64,000 bases of DNA from Sphingomonadales bacterium (GCA_016872215.1 VHAX01000005.1:29363-93362), one strand, 5' to 3'; positions 34,005 through 43,926 are shown, counted from the stretch's first letter. A program made the numbers and translations. Notes: generated from the sequence alone by a model not told the origin.

Positions 34005-34508
34005 ATGTCTACCCACCTCCATCCACACCCCCTTGTCCTAAAAAATTGGCAAATTCTGTGGATGATGCGTTTGTTTCCCCCACTCCTGTTTAACCGAATC
34101 CGCACAGAGTATTTGTCGCCCGACCTCATGCATTGCCGGGTGCGCATCGCCCATTCTTTTATGAACCGAAACCTTCAGGGTTCGGTGTTTGGAGGCACGC
34201 TATTCAGCGCTCTTGATCCGTTTTTACCCGTGATGATGTGGCAAATTTTTGCTCGGAGGGGACAAAAACTTGAGGTCTGGCTGAAGAAAGCGGAGATTGA
34301 CTACCTGAAACCCTCGTCCACCAAGATGTACATAGACTTTCGCCTAAGGGAAATCGATCTTCAAGAGGCCGGGCAATCTCTCGCCGAAAAAGGCAAATTC
34401 GAAAAATGGCTCCCCGCCGAAGCGATCGATCAAAACGATGTGGTCTGCGTGCAGGCCCGGCTATTGGTGTATCTGCGAACCTACAAAGGCCATTCGGCTA
34501 ATTTCTGA
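34005..34508 (+). CDS. DUF4442-like hot-dog thioesterase family protein
   Basis: Protein of 167 residues with a hot-dog fold pattern related to PaaI/YiiD-type acyl-CoA thioesterases. The segment NRNLQGSVFGGTLFSALDPF resembles the helix of the hot-dog that carries the active-site region, and VWLKKAEIDYLKPSST gives a typical strand pair. It may hydrolyse acyl-CoA. No operon partner is evident, as the gene is followed by 179 bp without a gene. The function is by family resemblance only. Confidence 0.7.
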   Translation: MSTHLHPHPLVLKNWQILWMMRLFPPLLFNRIRTEYLSPDLMHCRVRIAHSFMNRNLQGSVFGGTLFSALDPFLPVMMWQIFARRGQKLEVWLKKAEIDYLKPSSTKMYIDFRLREIDLQEAGQSLAEKGKFEKWLPAEAIDQNDVVCVQARLLVYLRTYKGHSANF

Positions 34509-34596
34509 ATACATGATTAAAGAGACGTACAATGAAGCTATACAATATATAAATTTATTATTAATCTGTTAATCACCATAATTTACTATGATAAAT

Positions 34597-34620
34597 CAGA
34601 CTCCACGGTCTGTCTATTTG
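34597..34620 (+). promoter_or_regulatory. Inverted repeat abutting a -7-like box before the PLP lyase gene
   Basis: CAGAC-tccacg-GTCTG (34597-34612) is followed directly by TCTATTTG (7 of 8 to TAnnTTTG). The rest of the 179 bp gap is AT-rich with no gene and no riboswitch I can recognise. The PLP gene starts 67 bp downstream. The hairpin could instead terminate the upstream gene. Confidence 0.3.
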
Positions 34621-34687
34621 ATAAGTTCGCACAACCTCTTGATTAGATCAGTTATCTCATTCAACTCATAAAACATTACATCGCAAC

Positions 34688-35938
34688 ATGAAGCCATCCA
34701 CAGAACTGATCGACGGGCATTACCTTCCCTCTAATTCGCGCAATGCGGTCAAAATGCCCCTGTACCTGAGTTCAAATTATGTGTTCAATAGTGCACAGGA
34801 GGCGAAGGAGCTGTTCCAACAGAAAGGGGTGCAGTCCGAAGAAAACGATAACGACCATGAAAAGCCAGCGGGCATGATCTACAGCCGTCTTGAGCATCCC
34901 AATCTGATACTCGCCGAATCCCGCCTGGCTGCATATGAGGGGGCCGACGCTGCTTTGTTTTTCGAAAGTGGAATGGCGGCCATCAGTACCTTGTTTATGG
35001 GTATGCTCGCACCGGGCGACACTGTTCTCCATACCTCACCCCTTTATGGGGGAACCGACCAACTATTGAGGGGATTGTTGCAACGGTGGGGGGTGCATCT
35101 GATGGAATATGCACCACATGAGTCGATGGAAGAGATCATCGCCCGAATAGAGGGCATGAAAAACACCCCTTCCATCCGTATGATCTACGTAGAAACACCC
35201 GCCAATCCCACCCTGCAAACAGTCGATTTCGGGCAGGTAATGGAATTGAAAGCAAGAATCGGACGTTTGACGAGCCGATTGCCGGTGACCTCATGCGACA
35301 ACACCCTACTGGGGCCTGTATTTCAAAAGCCACTCCAGCACGGCATTGATATTGGAATTTATTCGGCCACCAAATTTTTGGGCGGTCACAGCGATCTCAT
35401 CGCCGGAGCTTTGGTCTGCAGCCGCGATACAGCCAACTTGCTACGGGGCGTTCGCAGTCAAATGGGCGGCACGGCGAGTCCGCATACCTCCTGGCTCATC
35501 ACCCGAAGCATGGAAACGCTGGAACTGCGCATGGAAGCATCACAACGCAACGCCGTTCAAATTGTAGAATTTCTAAAAGGGCAACCCCAGGTGCAACAGC
35601 TTTTTTATCCGGGACTACTTCCGGCAGATCATCCCCATCACGGACAGGCTAGCGGCAATGGTTCCTTGTTGTCGTTTGAGTTGAGGGGTGGACAGACAGC
35701 AGCATTTCGATTTTTGGATTCTCTGGGATTGATCCGGCATGCGGTGAGTTTAGGGGGCACAGAGAGCATGGCGTGCCATTCAGCCACTACGACCCACAGC
35801 AACGTTCCGGCCGAAATTCGACAGATTTATGGGGTGAGCGACGGACTCATTCGCTTATCGGTAGGAATCGAACATGTGGAGGATCTCATCGCCGATTTGC
35901 GTCAGGCGCTTAAAGCAGCCAATACTGGGGCACATTAA
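34688..35938 (+). CDS. Cys/Met metabolism PLP-dependent lyase/synthase
   Basis: Fold-type I PLP enzyme of 416 residues of the cystathionine gamma-synthase/methionine gamma-lyase family. The PLP lysine is in IYSATKFLGGHSD, the cofactor-stacking tyrosine region in MIYSRLEHPN, and VETPANPTLQTVDF precedes the lysine as usual. The C-terminus with SLGGTESMACHSATTTH and IRLSVGIEHVEDLIADL is typical. Compared with E. coli MetB (386 residues) there is an acidic insertion (QKGVQSEENDNDHEKP) near residue 50. Whether it makes or breaks cystathionine or methionine is not decided by these motifs. Confidence 0.85.
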   Translation: MKPSTELIDGHYLPSNSRNAVKMPLYLSSNYVFNSAQEAKELFQQKGVQSEENDNDHEKPAGMIYSRLEHPNLILAESRLAAYEGADAALFFESGMAAISTLFMGMLAPGDTVLHTSPLYGGTDQLLRGLLQRWGVHLMEYAPHESMEEIIARIEGMKNTPSIRMIYVETPANPTLQTVDFGQVMELKARIGRLTSRLPVTSCDNTLLGPVFQKPLQHGIDIGIYSATKFLGGHSDLIAGALVCSRDTANLLRGVRSQMGGTASPHTSWLITRSMETLELRMEASQRNAVQIVEFLKGQPQVQQLFYPGLLPADHPHHGQASGNGSLLSFELRGGQTAAFRFLDSLGLIRHAVSLGGTESMACHSATTTHSNVPAEIRQIYGVSDGLIRLSVGIEHVEDLIADLRQALKAANTGAH

Positions 35939-35994
35939 TTAATTCAATAATTCTGCTTCCTTATTTGATTAAATTTATTAATCTGATGCAACAG

Positions 35995-36030
35995 ATGAGA
36001 CTTGTCGACGCAGATAGAATGCTGTCTCAT
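35995..36030. terminator. Long-loop inverted repeat between convergent genes
   Basis: ATGAGAC and GTCTCAT flank a 22-base loop. There is no T run; weak candidate only. Confidence 0.25.
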
Positions 36031-36053
36031 TGAATCGAAATAGCTAATTTCAT

Positions 36054-37235
36054 TTAGAGGCGAACGAGAACTGCGCCGAAAAGCACATCGCCACCTTCTG
36101 CGGATGCCTGTTCGTAGCCCAACTCGCGACATTGCCACCCGTAAGCGGTACACAGACGCTCCACAACCCTTTCGTTTTCGTCGGCATAGAGCGAGCAGGT
36201 AAGGTAGATGAGTCGCCCCCCTTCGCAAACATACGGGAGAAGATTGCCAGCCAAACGAAACTGACGATCGGCAAAATCGGCCAACCGATGGTTGTCGAAC
36301 CGGGATAGCCAGTCGGGTGTGGCCAACCAGGTTCCTGAACCCGAACAGGGGACATCGGCCAAAACCGCATCAAAATGGCGGGGAAAGCTGCCTGCCTGCT
36401 CAAGAGGGTCACGCTGATCGAGATTCACACAATACCGGCTATAGGATCGAATGCCGGCCCTGCTGAATCGTTCGTGCAACTGATGCAATGTGGTTTGACG
36501 CTCATCAGTTGCAAATAGACGTACACCCGGCTCACGGTCATGCAACAATAAACTTTTGCCGCCTGAGCCGGCAAAAGCATCCCACCAGCTCTCCCCTGCT
36601 ATCGGATTCATAAATCGAAAGGTGCGCTGAGAGGCTAGATCCTGCACTTCGAAGGAGCCGTTCATATAATTCGCCAAAATATCGAGGGGCCGACCCGGCT
36701 CCACCCAGCGGGCGTTTGGTGTCGGATCGGACTTTCCCCATACCCATCCCTTGGCTGTCCATTCATTCTCCACCTCTCCTTCCCTACCCGAGCGCACACG
36801 CACCCAGGTTCTGGGCGCCATCAGGAATCCATTCAGCAGTTCATGAGTATCCACATGAGGTGAGATTCGATCTTGGGCCGGAAACCAATCAGCCTCTCGA
36901 AACAAATGGCCTGACTGAGCCCAAGATCTACAAACAGCCAGAGCATCCATGTCCATTCCAGGCAAGGCAGGCATGTGCCATCCACTGCGGGTTGAGCCGT
37001 ACCTAACAAACTCTGAATCCACTCCTGCCGTGAACACCTGTCCCATGCCGATTTGCTGTTCCACTGTCGCTTCAGGAAAAAGCCGGGCCATGCGCACTGC
37101 GCCGTAAACCAGGGAACGTAATTCGCGGCGGTCGCGGCTGCCCATGGCTGGGAAACCCTTCATATAGGTTTTCAGCCAGCTGTTCAACTCCTCACGATAG
37201 CGGTAGGTACCCAAGGCTGCCACCGCCTGCTTCAT
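36054..37235 (-). CDS. RsmB/NOL1-NOP2-like RNA m5C methyltransferase
   Basis: SAM-dependent RNA cytosine-5 methyltransferase of 393 residues. The SAM site is near DAFAGSGGKSLLLHD, followed by the first catalytic cysteine in LADVPCSGSGTW and the second in IYLTCSLYADENERV. The N-terminal helical part (GSRDRRELRSLVYGAVR) resembles the NusB-like domain of RsmB. The ORF begins at a GTG (37253), but the ATG at 37235 is preferred because TAGTTGTG at 37251-37258 fits a -7 box 15 bp upstream. Whether 16S rRNA C967 or another position is the target is unknown. Confidence 0.83.
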   Translation of the reverse strand: MKQAVAALGTYRYREELNSWLKTYMKGFPAMGSRDRRELRSLVYGAVRMARLFPEATVEQQIGMGQVFTAGVDSEFVRYGSTRSGWHMPALPGMDMDALAVCRSWAQSGHLFREADWFPAQDRISPHVDTHELLNGFLMAPRTWVRVRSGREGEVENEWTAKGWVWGKSDPTPNARWVEPGRPLDILANYMNGSFEVQDLASQRTFRFMNPIAGESWWDAFAGSGGKSLLLHDREPGVRLFATDERQTTLHQLHERFSRAGIRSYSRYCVNLDQRDPLEQAGSFPRHFDAVLADVPCSGSGTWLATPDWLSRFDNHRLADFADRQFRLAGNLLPYVCEGGRLIYLTCSLYADENERVVERLCTAYGWQCRELGYEQASAEGGDVLFGAVLVRL

Positions 37236-37351
37236 ACGCACCTCAGCAATCACAACTACGCCTATTTATAATTCCTCTATACCGTAAAGCATTCGGTTCT
37301 GGCTTTCGGGCATGAATCGCAAAGACCATGGAAATAAATTTTGAAAACGGG

Positions 37352-38875
37352 TTATTCCCATTCTATGGTGGCTGGTGGCTTGGAGCTGATGTCATATACC
37401 ACCCGATTTATCCCCTTGACCTGGTTGATGATGTCGTTCGAAATTTGCGCCAGCAAATCATATGGCAGATGGACCCAATCGGCCGTCATACCATCCACGC
37501 TGTGCACAGCCCTCAGGGCCACCACTTCTTCGTAGGTACGCTCATCGCCCATCACCCCCACGCTCCGCACTGGCAGCAGAATTGCTCCAGCCTGCCAAAT
37601 GCGGTCATACCAGCCCGAATCTTTCAGGTGCTGAATGTATAGTGCGTCGGCTTCCTGCAAAAGGGCTACGCGATGGGCATCGACAATACCCAGAATCCGG
37701 ATGCCGAGGCCCGGACCGGGGAATGGGTGTCGACCCAAGAACATCGGGCTGATGCCCAGGGCGGCTCCCACATGGCGAACCTCATCCTTGAACAGGGTTC
37801 TGAGTGGCTCCAACAGGGAGAGTTTCATGTATTCCGGCAGACCCCCCACATTGTGGTGCGATTTAATCGTAGCTGAGGGCCCCATGACCGACACCGACTC
37901 GATCACATCGGGGTATATCGTTCCTTGTCCGAGCCATTGTATGTTGGTGAGTCGATGTGCCTCGCGATCAAACAACTCAATGAAGGTGCGGCCTATAGCC
38001 TTGCGTTTGGCCTCCGGCTCAGATAGTCCATCGAGTGCCTGGTAGAATTCTTCGCGGGCATCTACCCCTGCCATGTTCAAATCCAACTGCCGGTAGTCGT
38101 GGAGTACCTGATCGAACTCGCCCTTGCGCAGCAATCCGTTGTCAAAGAAGATTCCGCGGAGGCGATGCCCAATGGCTCGATGAATCAGCATAGCCGCCAC
38201 AGTGCTGTCGACCCCGCCGCTGAGTCCCATCACCACCTGTCCATCGCCGACCTGTTCCCGGATCGCCGCCACGCTTTGCTCAATGAAATGCTCTGCCGTC
38301 CAGTCCTGCCGGCATGCGCAGATGTCAACAACAAAATTCTTGAGAAGTAGCGCCCCATGCTGTGAGTGCGTAACCTCAGGATGAAACTGTATGCCATACA
38401 GGGGGTATTCGCCAACCTGATAGGCAGCGTTGTCGACCGTTTCGGTGCTTCCCAGCAAACGCACGTCTGCTGGCAGGGCGGCGATCGTGTCGCCGTGCGA
38501 CATCCATACTTCGCTATCCGGGGTAAATCCGGCGAAAAGTCGGTTCTCAGATCGAATCGACAAACGGGCGCGCCCATACTCGCGGATGGTGGCGGGCAGG
38601 AGTTCTCCCCCGGTTTGTTGAGCGAGCAATTGGGCACCGTAACAAATCGCAAGTAGCGGTCGGCCGGCCGATAGGGAGCGGATGTCGGGACGGGGAGCGC
38701 CTTCCTGGCTGGTGCTGTAGGGGCTCCCCGACAAGATAATCCCCTTGATTTCCGGATCATCATCAATTGGGCGATTCCAGGGCTGTATTTCGCAATAAAC
38801 CTGCAATTCCCGAACTCGCCGGGCGATCAGCTGCGTGTATTGAGATCCGAAATCGAGAATGATGATTTTGTCCAT
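37352..38875 (-). CDS. guaA: GMP synthase (glutamine-hydrolysing)
   Basis: Enzyme of 507 residues converting XMP to GMP. The class I amidotransferase domain has [11 protein letters not shown] with the catalytic Cys (near residue 80) and [11 protein letters not shown] with the His. The ATP pyrophosphatase P-loop is in [14 protein letters not shown], and the C-terminal dimer domain ends with [16 protein letters not shown], the standard GuaA tail. I chose the start [15 protein letters not shown] at 38875 over the ORF start. It lies 82 bp after mtaB on the same strand, last of the mpl-exonuclease-mtaB-guaA series. Confidence 0.96.
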   Translation of the reverse strand: MDKIIILDFGSQYTQLIARRVRELQVYCEIQPWNRPIDDDPEIKGIILSGSPYSTSQEGAPRPDIRSLSAGRPLLAICYGAQLLAQQTGGELLPATIREYGRARLSIRSENRLFAGFTPDSEVWMSHGDTIAALPADVRLLGSTETVDNAAYQVGEYPLYGIQFHPEVTHSQHGALLLKNFVVDICACRQDWTAEHFIEQSVAAIREQVGDGQVVMGLSGGVDSTVAAMLIHRAIGHRLRGIFFDNGLLRKGEFDQVLHDYRQLDLNMAGVDAREEFYQALDGLSEPEAKRKAIGRTFIELFDREAHRLTNIQWLGQGTIYPDVIESVSVMGPSATIKSHHNVGGLPEYMKLSLLEPLRTLFKDEVRHVGAALGISPMFLGRHPFPGPGLGIRILGIVDAHRVALLQEADALYIQHLKDSGWYDRIWQAGAILLPVRSVGVMGDERTYEEVVALRAVHSVDGMTADWVHLPYDLLAQISNDIINQVKGINRVVYDISSKPPATIEWE

Positions 38876-38957
38876 TGATACATTTGTTATGGCTACGTAT
38901 TCCACATGGTCGAATTAACCACGGTTTTTTCTATTTAGGTTGATGCAATAGAAGGAT

Positions 38958-40433
38958 TCAAAAGAGTTTTTGGTCAGATAAATATTCAATCCGGTGAGTC
39001 GGCGTAAAAACAGCCTCAAACCGATCGACCGGGACTGCCTCGCACAGAATCGATCCGTCCGACTCAACAGAGGAGAGTTCAATTGGCATAATACGATTTA
39101 CCCACAGCGGGTCGTAGGGAACCGCCACCCTCAGATAATTGTCGGTATAGCCCTGCATCAACCCACCCTTCCTTTCCTGCTCAAAAAGCACAGGCCTCAC
39201 ACTGCCCAAGTGTGTTTGAGCAAAGTCTACCCGTTTGCGTTGACCGAGGTGGGTGAGCAAACGATTGCGGTCGCTCCTGCGGCCATTGGGTACCCGGCCT
39301 TTCATTTCGGCAGCCTCCGTTCCGGGGCGCTCCGAATAGGTAAATACATGCAAATAAGAAACGTCTAGTTCGTTGATGAAATCATGTGTTTCCGTGAAAA
39401 TTCTATCCGTTTCACCTGGAAAGCCCACAATCACATCCAGCCCAATGCAGGCGTGGGGCATGGCCGAACGAACCGCTTGCACACGATTGGCATAGGCGGC
39501 CGAACGATAGCGCCGCTTCATCCTGGCCAGCAAAAGGTCGCAACCCGACTGCAGGGGCATATGTACGTGGGGCATGATCCTCGGATGACTAGCCATCAGT
39601 TGGATGATTCGGTCGGTCAGCAGATTGGGCTCGATGCTGGAAATACGCAGGCGTTCCACCCCACTTTCATCGGCCAAACGTTCCATCAGATCCCCAAAAT
39701 TTCCCAAGGGTCTCACGGGACCGCGATTCAAATCTCCACCCTTCCATCCATAATCGCCAGTGTTCACGCCGGTCAGCACAATTTCCCGCACCCCTGAGGC
39801 TACCAAATCACGGGCTTGGCGGAGTAAATCTTCGGGATCACCGGATCGACTCGCACCTCTGGCTCCTGGGATCGTGCAAAATGTACATGAGTAGTCACAT
39901 CCATCCTGCACTTTCAGAAACGAACGTGTTCGGTTTCCCTGCGACCAGGAGGGTTCGAAGGTGGTGAGAGTACGCGTTTCGCCATGGTGGATATCAACAG
40001 TCGACCCCCTAAAATCTTTCATGTTCAGTTTTTGCAGAATCCTAAACTTGTCGGCCCCGCCTACCACCAAATCCACACCAGGTATCTGAGCCACAGCACC
40101 TGGTTGTAACTGGGCAAAACATCCGGTCACCACAACGCGGGCGTGGGGTGAGCAGCGACGCGCTTGCTTCACGAGGTTTTTGCATTTGCGATCAGCGTGG
40201 TCGGTCACCGAACAAGTATTGATAACGTATACCTCGGCCTCATTATCAAACTCTACCAACCGATAACCGCGGTTAATGAATTGACGGCTGATGGTGTCAC
40301 CTTCAGAATAATTGAGTTTACACCCCAGGGTATGCACTGCCACCCGCGGTTCATTACCGGATTCCGGTAATTCAAACGCGGTATCTGCGTCCGATTGACT
40401 GACCCGCGAAAAATCGGTAGTCAGCGTCCCCAT
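38958..40433 (-). CDS. mtaB: tRNA t6A37 methylthiotransferase MtaB
   Basis: Radical-SAM methylthiotransferase of 491 residues converting t6A to ms2t6A at position 37 of ANN-decoding tRNAs. The N-terminal cluster domain begins HTLGCKLNYSEGDT (first of three Cys), with VINTCSVTDHADRKC next. The radical-SAM motif is in CDYSCTFCTIPGARG, and a TRAM-like C-terminus follows. The start at 40433 lies 1 bp after the exonuclease stop (TAG-A-ATG), so translation is probably coupled; the longer ORF would overlap that gene. The 40 residues before HTLGCK are longer than usual. Confidence 0.9.
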   Translation of the reverse strand: MGTLTTDFSRVSQSDADTAFELPESGNEPRVAVHTLGCKLNYSEGDTISRQFINRGYRLVEFDNEAEVYVINTCSVTDHADRKCKNLVKQARRCSPHARVVVTGCFAQLQPGAVAQIPGVDLVVGGADKFRILQKLNMKDFRGSTVDIHHGETRTLTTFEPSWSQGNRTRSFLKVQDGCDYSCTFCTIPGARGASRSGDPEDLLRQARDLVASGVREIVLTGVNTGDYGWKGGDLNRGPVRPLGNFGDLMERLADESGVERLRISSIEPNLLTDRIIQLMASHPRIMPHVHMPLQSGCDLLLARMKRRYRSAAYANRVQAVRSAMPHACIGLDVIVGFPGETDRIFTETHDFINELDVSYLHVFTYSERPGTEAAEMKGRVPNGRRSDRNRLLTHLGQRKRVDFAQTHLGSVRPVLFEQERKGGLMQGYTDNYLRVAVPYDPLWVNRIMPIELSSVESDGSILCEAVPVDRFEAVFTPTHRIEYLSDQKLF

Positions 40434-40434
40434 T

Positions 40435-41205
40435 CTACGATGCGTCGAGGGCGTTAAGCCGGATCCGGGTGATGATTTTTTTCGTGTAGGCCGGAAAATC
40501 ACCGTCCATCATCCACTGATAGTAGCCATTATCACGCGCAAACACGTCGGCTACGGGTTGTCCTTTGTACTTCCCAAAAGAAAAAACCTCCCGCCCCTGG
40601 GCATCACGGACAATTCTTCCTGCCAAATCCACCGATTGATTGTTGCGGATGGTGTAGCGATGAAGGAAATCTACGTCCCCCTTCAATTCGGGATACCGAT
40701 TCAGTTGTCCCAACAACACCTCATAGGTGGCCTGAATATCGGCTTCGGCCGAGTGAGCGCCTTCCATGTCTTTGTCGCAATAAAACCGATAGGCTGCCTT
40801 CAGGTCACGTGGCTCATTTTTATGAAAAATGGTTTGTACATCGACCATCCGAATGTCCGACCAGTCAAAATCATGGCCCGTGCGCATCAGTTCCTCCGCC
40901 AACATCGGCAGATCGAAATACCCCGAATTATAGCCGGCAAAATCACAATTCTGCATAAAGGCCATCAGGCGGGGTGCAAATTCCCGGAACGAAGGCTGAC
41001 TGGCTACATCTGCATCGGAAATGCCGTGTATTTTGGTAACCTCGGGCGGGATGGGTATACCCGGATGAATGCGTTGGGTGAGGGACTGGGTCGTGCCGTC
41101 GGGCATCGCCTTAAGAACGGATATTTCCACGATTCTGTCACTGCTGATGTTCAATCCGGTGGTTTCCAAATCAATAAATGCGAGTGGACGTGTCAGTTGC
41201 AGCAT
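40435..41205 (-). CDS. DnaQ-like 3'-5' exonuclease with DUF3820-like tail
   Basis: DEDD exonuclease of 256 residues. Exo I is in LAFIDLETTGLN, Exo II in YNSGYFDLPML and Exo III in HSAEADIQATYEVL. The last 60 residues (VFSFGKYKGQPVADVFARDNGYYQWM) match the small domain called DUF3820, often found after such exonucleases in Bacteroidota. Substrates may be DNA or RNA ends; the DNA polymerase III epsilon role is uncertain. It sits 16 bp after mpl and 1 bp before mtaB. Confidence 0.87.
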   Translation of the reverse strand: MLQLTRPLAFIDLETTGLNISSDRIVEISVLKAMPDGTTQSLTQRIHPGIPIPPEVTKIHGISDADVASQPSFREFAPRLMAFMQNCDFAGYNSGYFDLPMLAEELMRTGHDFDWSDIRMVDVQTIFHKNEPRDLKAAYRFYCDKDMEGAHSAEADIQATYEVLLGQLNRYPELKGDVDFLHRYTIRNNQSVDLAGRIVRDAQGREVFSFGKYKGQPVADVFARDNGYYQWMMDGDFPAYTKKIITRIRLNALDAS

Positions 41206-41221
41206 AGGGTGGATTCGTTGG

Positions 41222-42574
41222 TTATGATTCGTTAGTTAATAATGTGTCGGTCGATAAACCCCCGAAGGTGGCCGAGCTCATCAGCAAGAGTACACCATTT
41301 CGCTGCGCTTTATGCGACTCCTCGACTATGGCGCCTGGTTCTGTTCGTACTTCCAAATCTGATCGACCGAAGAATTTGCGTAATTCAGTCACATCAGGTA
41401 CTTGCAGTCCCCTCTCCGACGCGAGTGCAGGCTGGTAAAATACCACGGCACGGTCAGCCAGATTCATCGAATCACGGTATTGGGGCAGAAAATCGCGACG
41501 AAGGCTCGAAAATGTATGTAGTTCCAATATCGCCGTCAAAAACAATTCCGGGTGCTGCTCACGAACCGCCCGAACACTCGCCCGAACCTTGGAAGGGGCA
41601 TGGGCAAAATCGCGATACACCGCGTGATCTTTATGATGTCCCACCCGTTCGAGGCGACGGTCGGCCCCGGGAAACGAAGCGACCGCCTGATAAAAATCCT
41701 CCTTGGGAATACCTGCCTCCGCGGTCAGAAAACGCGCCGCTGCTATGTTCTCTACATTGTGTCGGCCAAAAACCAACAACGGAATTTTACCAAGGGAGGT
41801 CTTTAAAAATCCGTATCCGTCTTCTACCACATATTCGGCCGGTTTGTAGGACCGCACGGCTAATGTGTCACTGAAAGGTGTGCAGAGCGCCTCCAACTCG
41901 GTGTCGCCCTCTGGGTAGCCCACCCGCGCACCCGGGCTGAGGGTCAACAATAGCGTACGGAATGCCTCCCGATAAAGCTCCGGGGTGGAAAACACATTGG
42001 CGTGGTCCCAGGCAATTCCGGAAATCACCAACACCTGTGGTGCATAATGCAGAAACTTGGGTCGCAGGTCGAGACAAGAACTCAGGTACTCATCACCTTC
42101 AATGACCACCACAGGTGCGTTGTCGGTAAGCCGCACCATCACATCGAATCCTTTCACGCCGCTTCCTACTAAATAGTCGAACTGCCTCTTGTGAAAACGC
42201 AGCACATGCATCACCATGGCGGTGATGGTGGTCTTACCATGGCTGCCGGCGACGACCAGCCGCAACTTGCCCGCGGTTCTTTGGGCCACATACTCCGGGA
42301 ATGACAGAATTTTCAGTCCCAGTTCCTGCGCACGTATGAGTTCGGGATTGTCGGCCTTTGCGTGCATTCCAAGAATCACCAGGTCAATTTCGCCCGATAA
42401 TTGGCCGGGGAACCATCCCGTTTGCTCAGGCAGCAAACCCGCTTTTTTCAGGCGACTCCCGGATGGCTCTTCGAAACGGTCATCGGACCCGCTTACAAGA
42501 TGGCCCTCAGCCGCGAGCGCCAAAGCTAAATTGTGCATCACGGCACCTCCAATAGAAATAAGGTGTATCCTCAT
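41222..42574 (-). CDS. mpl: UDP-N-acetylmuramate:tripeptide ligase (Mpl)
   Basis: Mur ligase of 450 residues that reattaches recycled L-Ala-gamma-D-Glu-meso-Dap to UDP-MurNAc. The Rossmann start is HLISIGGAVMHNLALAL, the ATP site is in VAGSHGKTTITAMVMHVL, and DEYLSSCLDLRPKFLHYAPQ is in the central domain. VILGMHAKADNPELIRAQELG separates Mpl from MurC. The start at 42574 matches the Rossmann fold; the ORF adds 22 unrelated residues. It heads a same-strand series with exonuclease, mtaB and guaA, and is divergent from a metallo-hydrolase. Confidence 0.88.
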   Translation of the reverse strand: MRIHLISIGGAVMHNLALALAAEGHLVSGSDDRFEEPSGSRLKKAGLLPEQTGWFPGQLSGEIDLVILGMHAKADNPELIRAQELGLKILSFPEYVAQRTAGKLRLVVAGSHGKTTITAMVMHVLRFHKRQFDYLVGSGVKGFDVMVRLTDNAPVVVIEGDEYLSSCLDLRPKFLHYAPQVLVISGIAWDHANVFSTPELYREAFRTLLLTLSPGARVGYPEGDTELEALCTPFSDTLAVRSYKPAEYVVEDGYGFLKTSLGKIPLLVFGRHNVENIAAARFLTAEAGIPKEDFYQAVASFPGADRRLERVGHHKDHAVYRDFAHAPSKVRASVRAVREQHPELFLTAILELHTFSSLRRDFLPQYRDSMNLADRAVVFYQPALASERGLQVPDVTELRKFFGRSDLEVRTEPGAIVEESHKAQRNGVLLLMSSATFGGLSTDTLLTNES

Positions 42575-42679
42575 ATCAACCAAATGATCCAGCCTCCAAA
42601 TCAGCGTGCAATATCCGAATTTGTGGGCGAAGACGGGCATACTTTAAACCTTGATCAATCAGTCTAAAGAAAATTCACC

Positions 42680-42687
42680 TATTTTTC
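42680..42687 (+). promoter_or_regulatory. -7-like box of the metallo-hydrolase gene
   Basis: TATTTTTC (7 of 8 to TAnnTTTG) ends 7 bp before the GTG at 42695. Confidence 0.4.
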
Positions 42688-42694
42688 GAACGCA

Positions 42695-43537
42695 GTGGAA
42701 GTAATCAGCATCAATACCGGTTTTTTCAAGCTCGATGGCGGGGCCATGTTCGGCGTGGTACCCAAGACGCTATGGAGTCGCCATATGCAACACGACGCTA
42801 ATAATTTATGCACCTGGGCGATGCGCTGCCTGCTGGTTTCCGATGATTCGCGCCTGATTCTCATCGATACAGGCCTTGGAGATAAGCAATCCGCCAAGTT
42901 TTTTAGTCACTACGAACCCCATGGCGATGCTACCCTACTGGGCAGCTTGTCCGCCAGAGGTGTGCAGCCAGGCGACATCACCGATGTGGTGCTCACCCAC
43001 CTGCATTTCGACCACTGTGGAGGTGCTGTTTGCAAACATCCCGACGGCCACAGATGGGCACCCACCTTCCCCAACGCCACCTATTGGATCGGAGGCGACC
43101 AATTCAATTGGGCCTATCCACAGCCCAACGCCCGCGAGAAAGCCTCTTTCCTCCCGGAGAATTTCGTTCCACTATTTGAAGAGCAACGCGTACAACTGGT
43201 GAAGCGAGGCGAACAGGCAGCCGGATTGGATGTTCTGATGGTCGACGGCCACACCGATGGTATGATGCTTCCGCTGTTGGAGATAAGCAGACAAAAAATT
43301 CTATATTGCGCCGACCTCCTGCCTTCAGTTGCTCACCTGCCCATTGCCTGGGTAATGGGATATGATACCCGACCCCTGCTCACACTTCAGGAAAAAGCGG
43401 ACATTCTGTCACGCGCGGCCAACGAAAACTGGCTGCTATTCTTCGAACACGACCCCATCCACGAAATATGTTCGCTACGCAAGAGTGAAAAAGGCGTGAT
43501 CGTTGGAGAGACTTTCACCCTTCAAGAGGCGTTCTGA
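42695..43537 (+). CDS. Metallo-beta-lactamase-fold hydrolase
   Basis: Protein of 280 residues with a GTG start. The zinc motif HxHxDH is in VLTHLHFDHCGG near residue 109; further ligands are likely in MVDGHTDGM, CADLLPSV and LFFEHDP. This resembles the quorum-quenching lactonase/AttM-type and related MBL hydrolases, but the substrate cannot be told. The TGA overlaps the ATG of the following HAD-like gene (TGATG), so the two products are probably made together. A -7-like box sits just upstream. Confidence 0.82.
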   Translation: MEVISINTGFFKLDGGAMFGVVPKTLWSRHMQHDANNLCTWAMRCLLVSDDSRLILIDTGLGDKQSAKFFSHYEPHGDATLLGSLSARGVQPGDITDVVLTHLHFDHCGGAVCKHPDGHRWAPTFPNATYWIGGDQFNWAYPQPNAREKASFLPENFVPLFEEQRVQLVKRGEQAAGLDVLMVDGHTDGMMLPLLEISRQKILYCADLLPSVAHLPIAWVMGYDTRPLLTLQEKADILSRAANENWLLFFEHDPIHEICSLRKSEKGVIVGETFTLQEAF

Positions 43538-43926
43538 TGACCATCGCGATAGATTTCGATGGGGTAATCCACGCCTACAGCCGAGGCTGGCATGGGGGCG
43601 AACTCTATGACCCACCTGTGGAAGGAGCCCGCGAGGCGCTCACCGCACTGCGTGCCAATGGTTGGAAAATCTATATATTCAGTACACGCACTAATAAAAT
43701 ATACCACAAGAATGATCATCCGCCGCAGGAAGAGCGGATGAAAGACTACCTAAACGAACATGGGATTCCATTCGATAAGATCTGGAATTTCGGTAAGCCT
43801 ATGGCCGATATTTATTTGGATGATCGGGCTCTCACCTTCCGTGGTAATTGGCCGGATTCCCTTAACGAAATCGAACATTTTCAAGTTTGGAACCGCGCTT
43901 CTGCAGAGCCCGATAGCCAATCCTGA
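43537..43926 (+). CDS. Small HAD-like phosphatase family protein
   Basis: Protein of 129 residues with the HAD motif I at the very N-terminus (IAIDFDGVIHAY) and the later YLDDRALTF fitting motif IV. Motif II is the serine/threonine in YIFSTRTN, and a lysine lies in KIWNFGKPMAD. There is no cap domain, as in small phage- and Bacteroidota-type HAD proteins. Its start overlaps the metallo-hydrolase stop by one base. A phosphatase role is likely but the substrate is unknown. Confidence 0.78.
   Translation: MTIAIDFDGVIHAYSRGWHGGELYDPPVEGAREALTALRANGWKIYIFSTRTNKIYHKNDHPPQEERMKDYLNEHGIPFDKIWNFGKPMADIYLDDRALTFRGNWPDSLNEIEHFQVWNRASAEPDSQS

Noticed and set aside
34509-34687. Possible SAM riboswitch before the Cys/Met enzyme gene
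   Set aside because: The gap is AT-rich with one short hairpin; I could not fit a conserved SAM riboswitch core.
38230-38766. 178-residue minus-strand ORF in another frame of guaA
   Set aside because: guaA has clear catalytic motifs in its own frame; this one has none.
40558-41235. 225-residue plus-strand ORF
   Set aside because: Antisense to the exonuclease gene, with no family resemblance.
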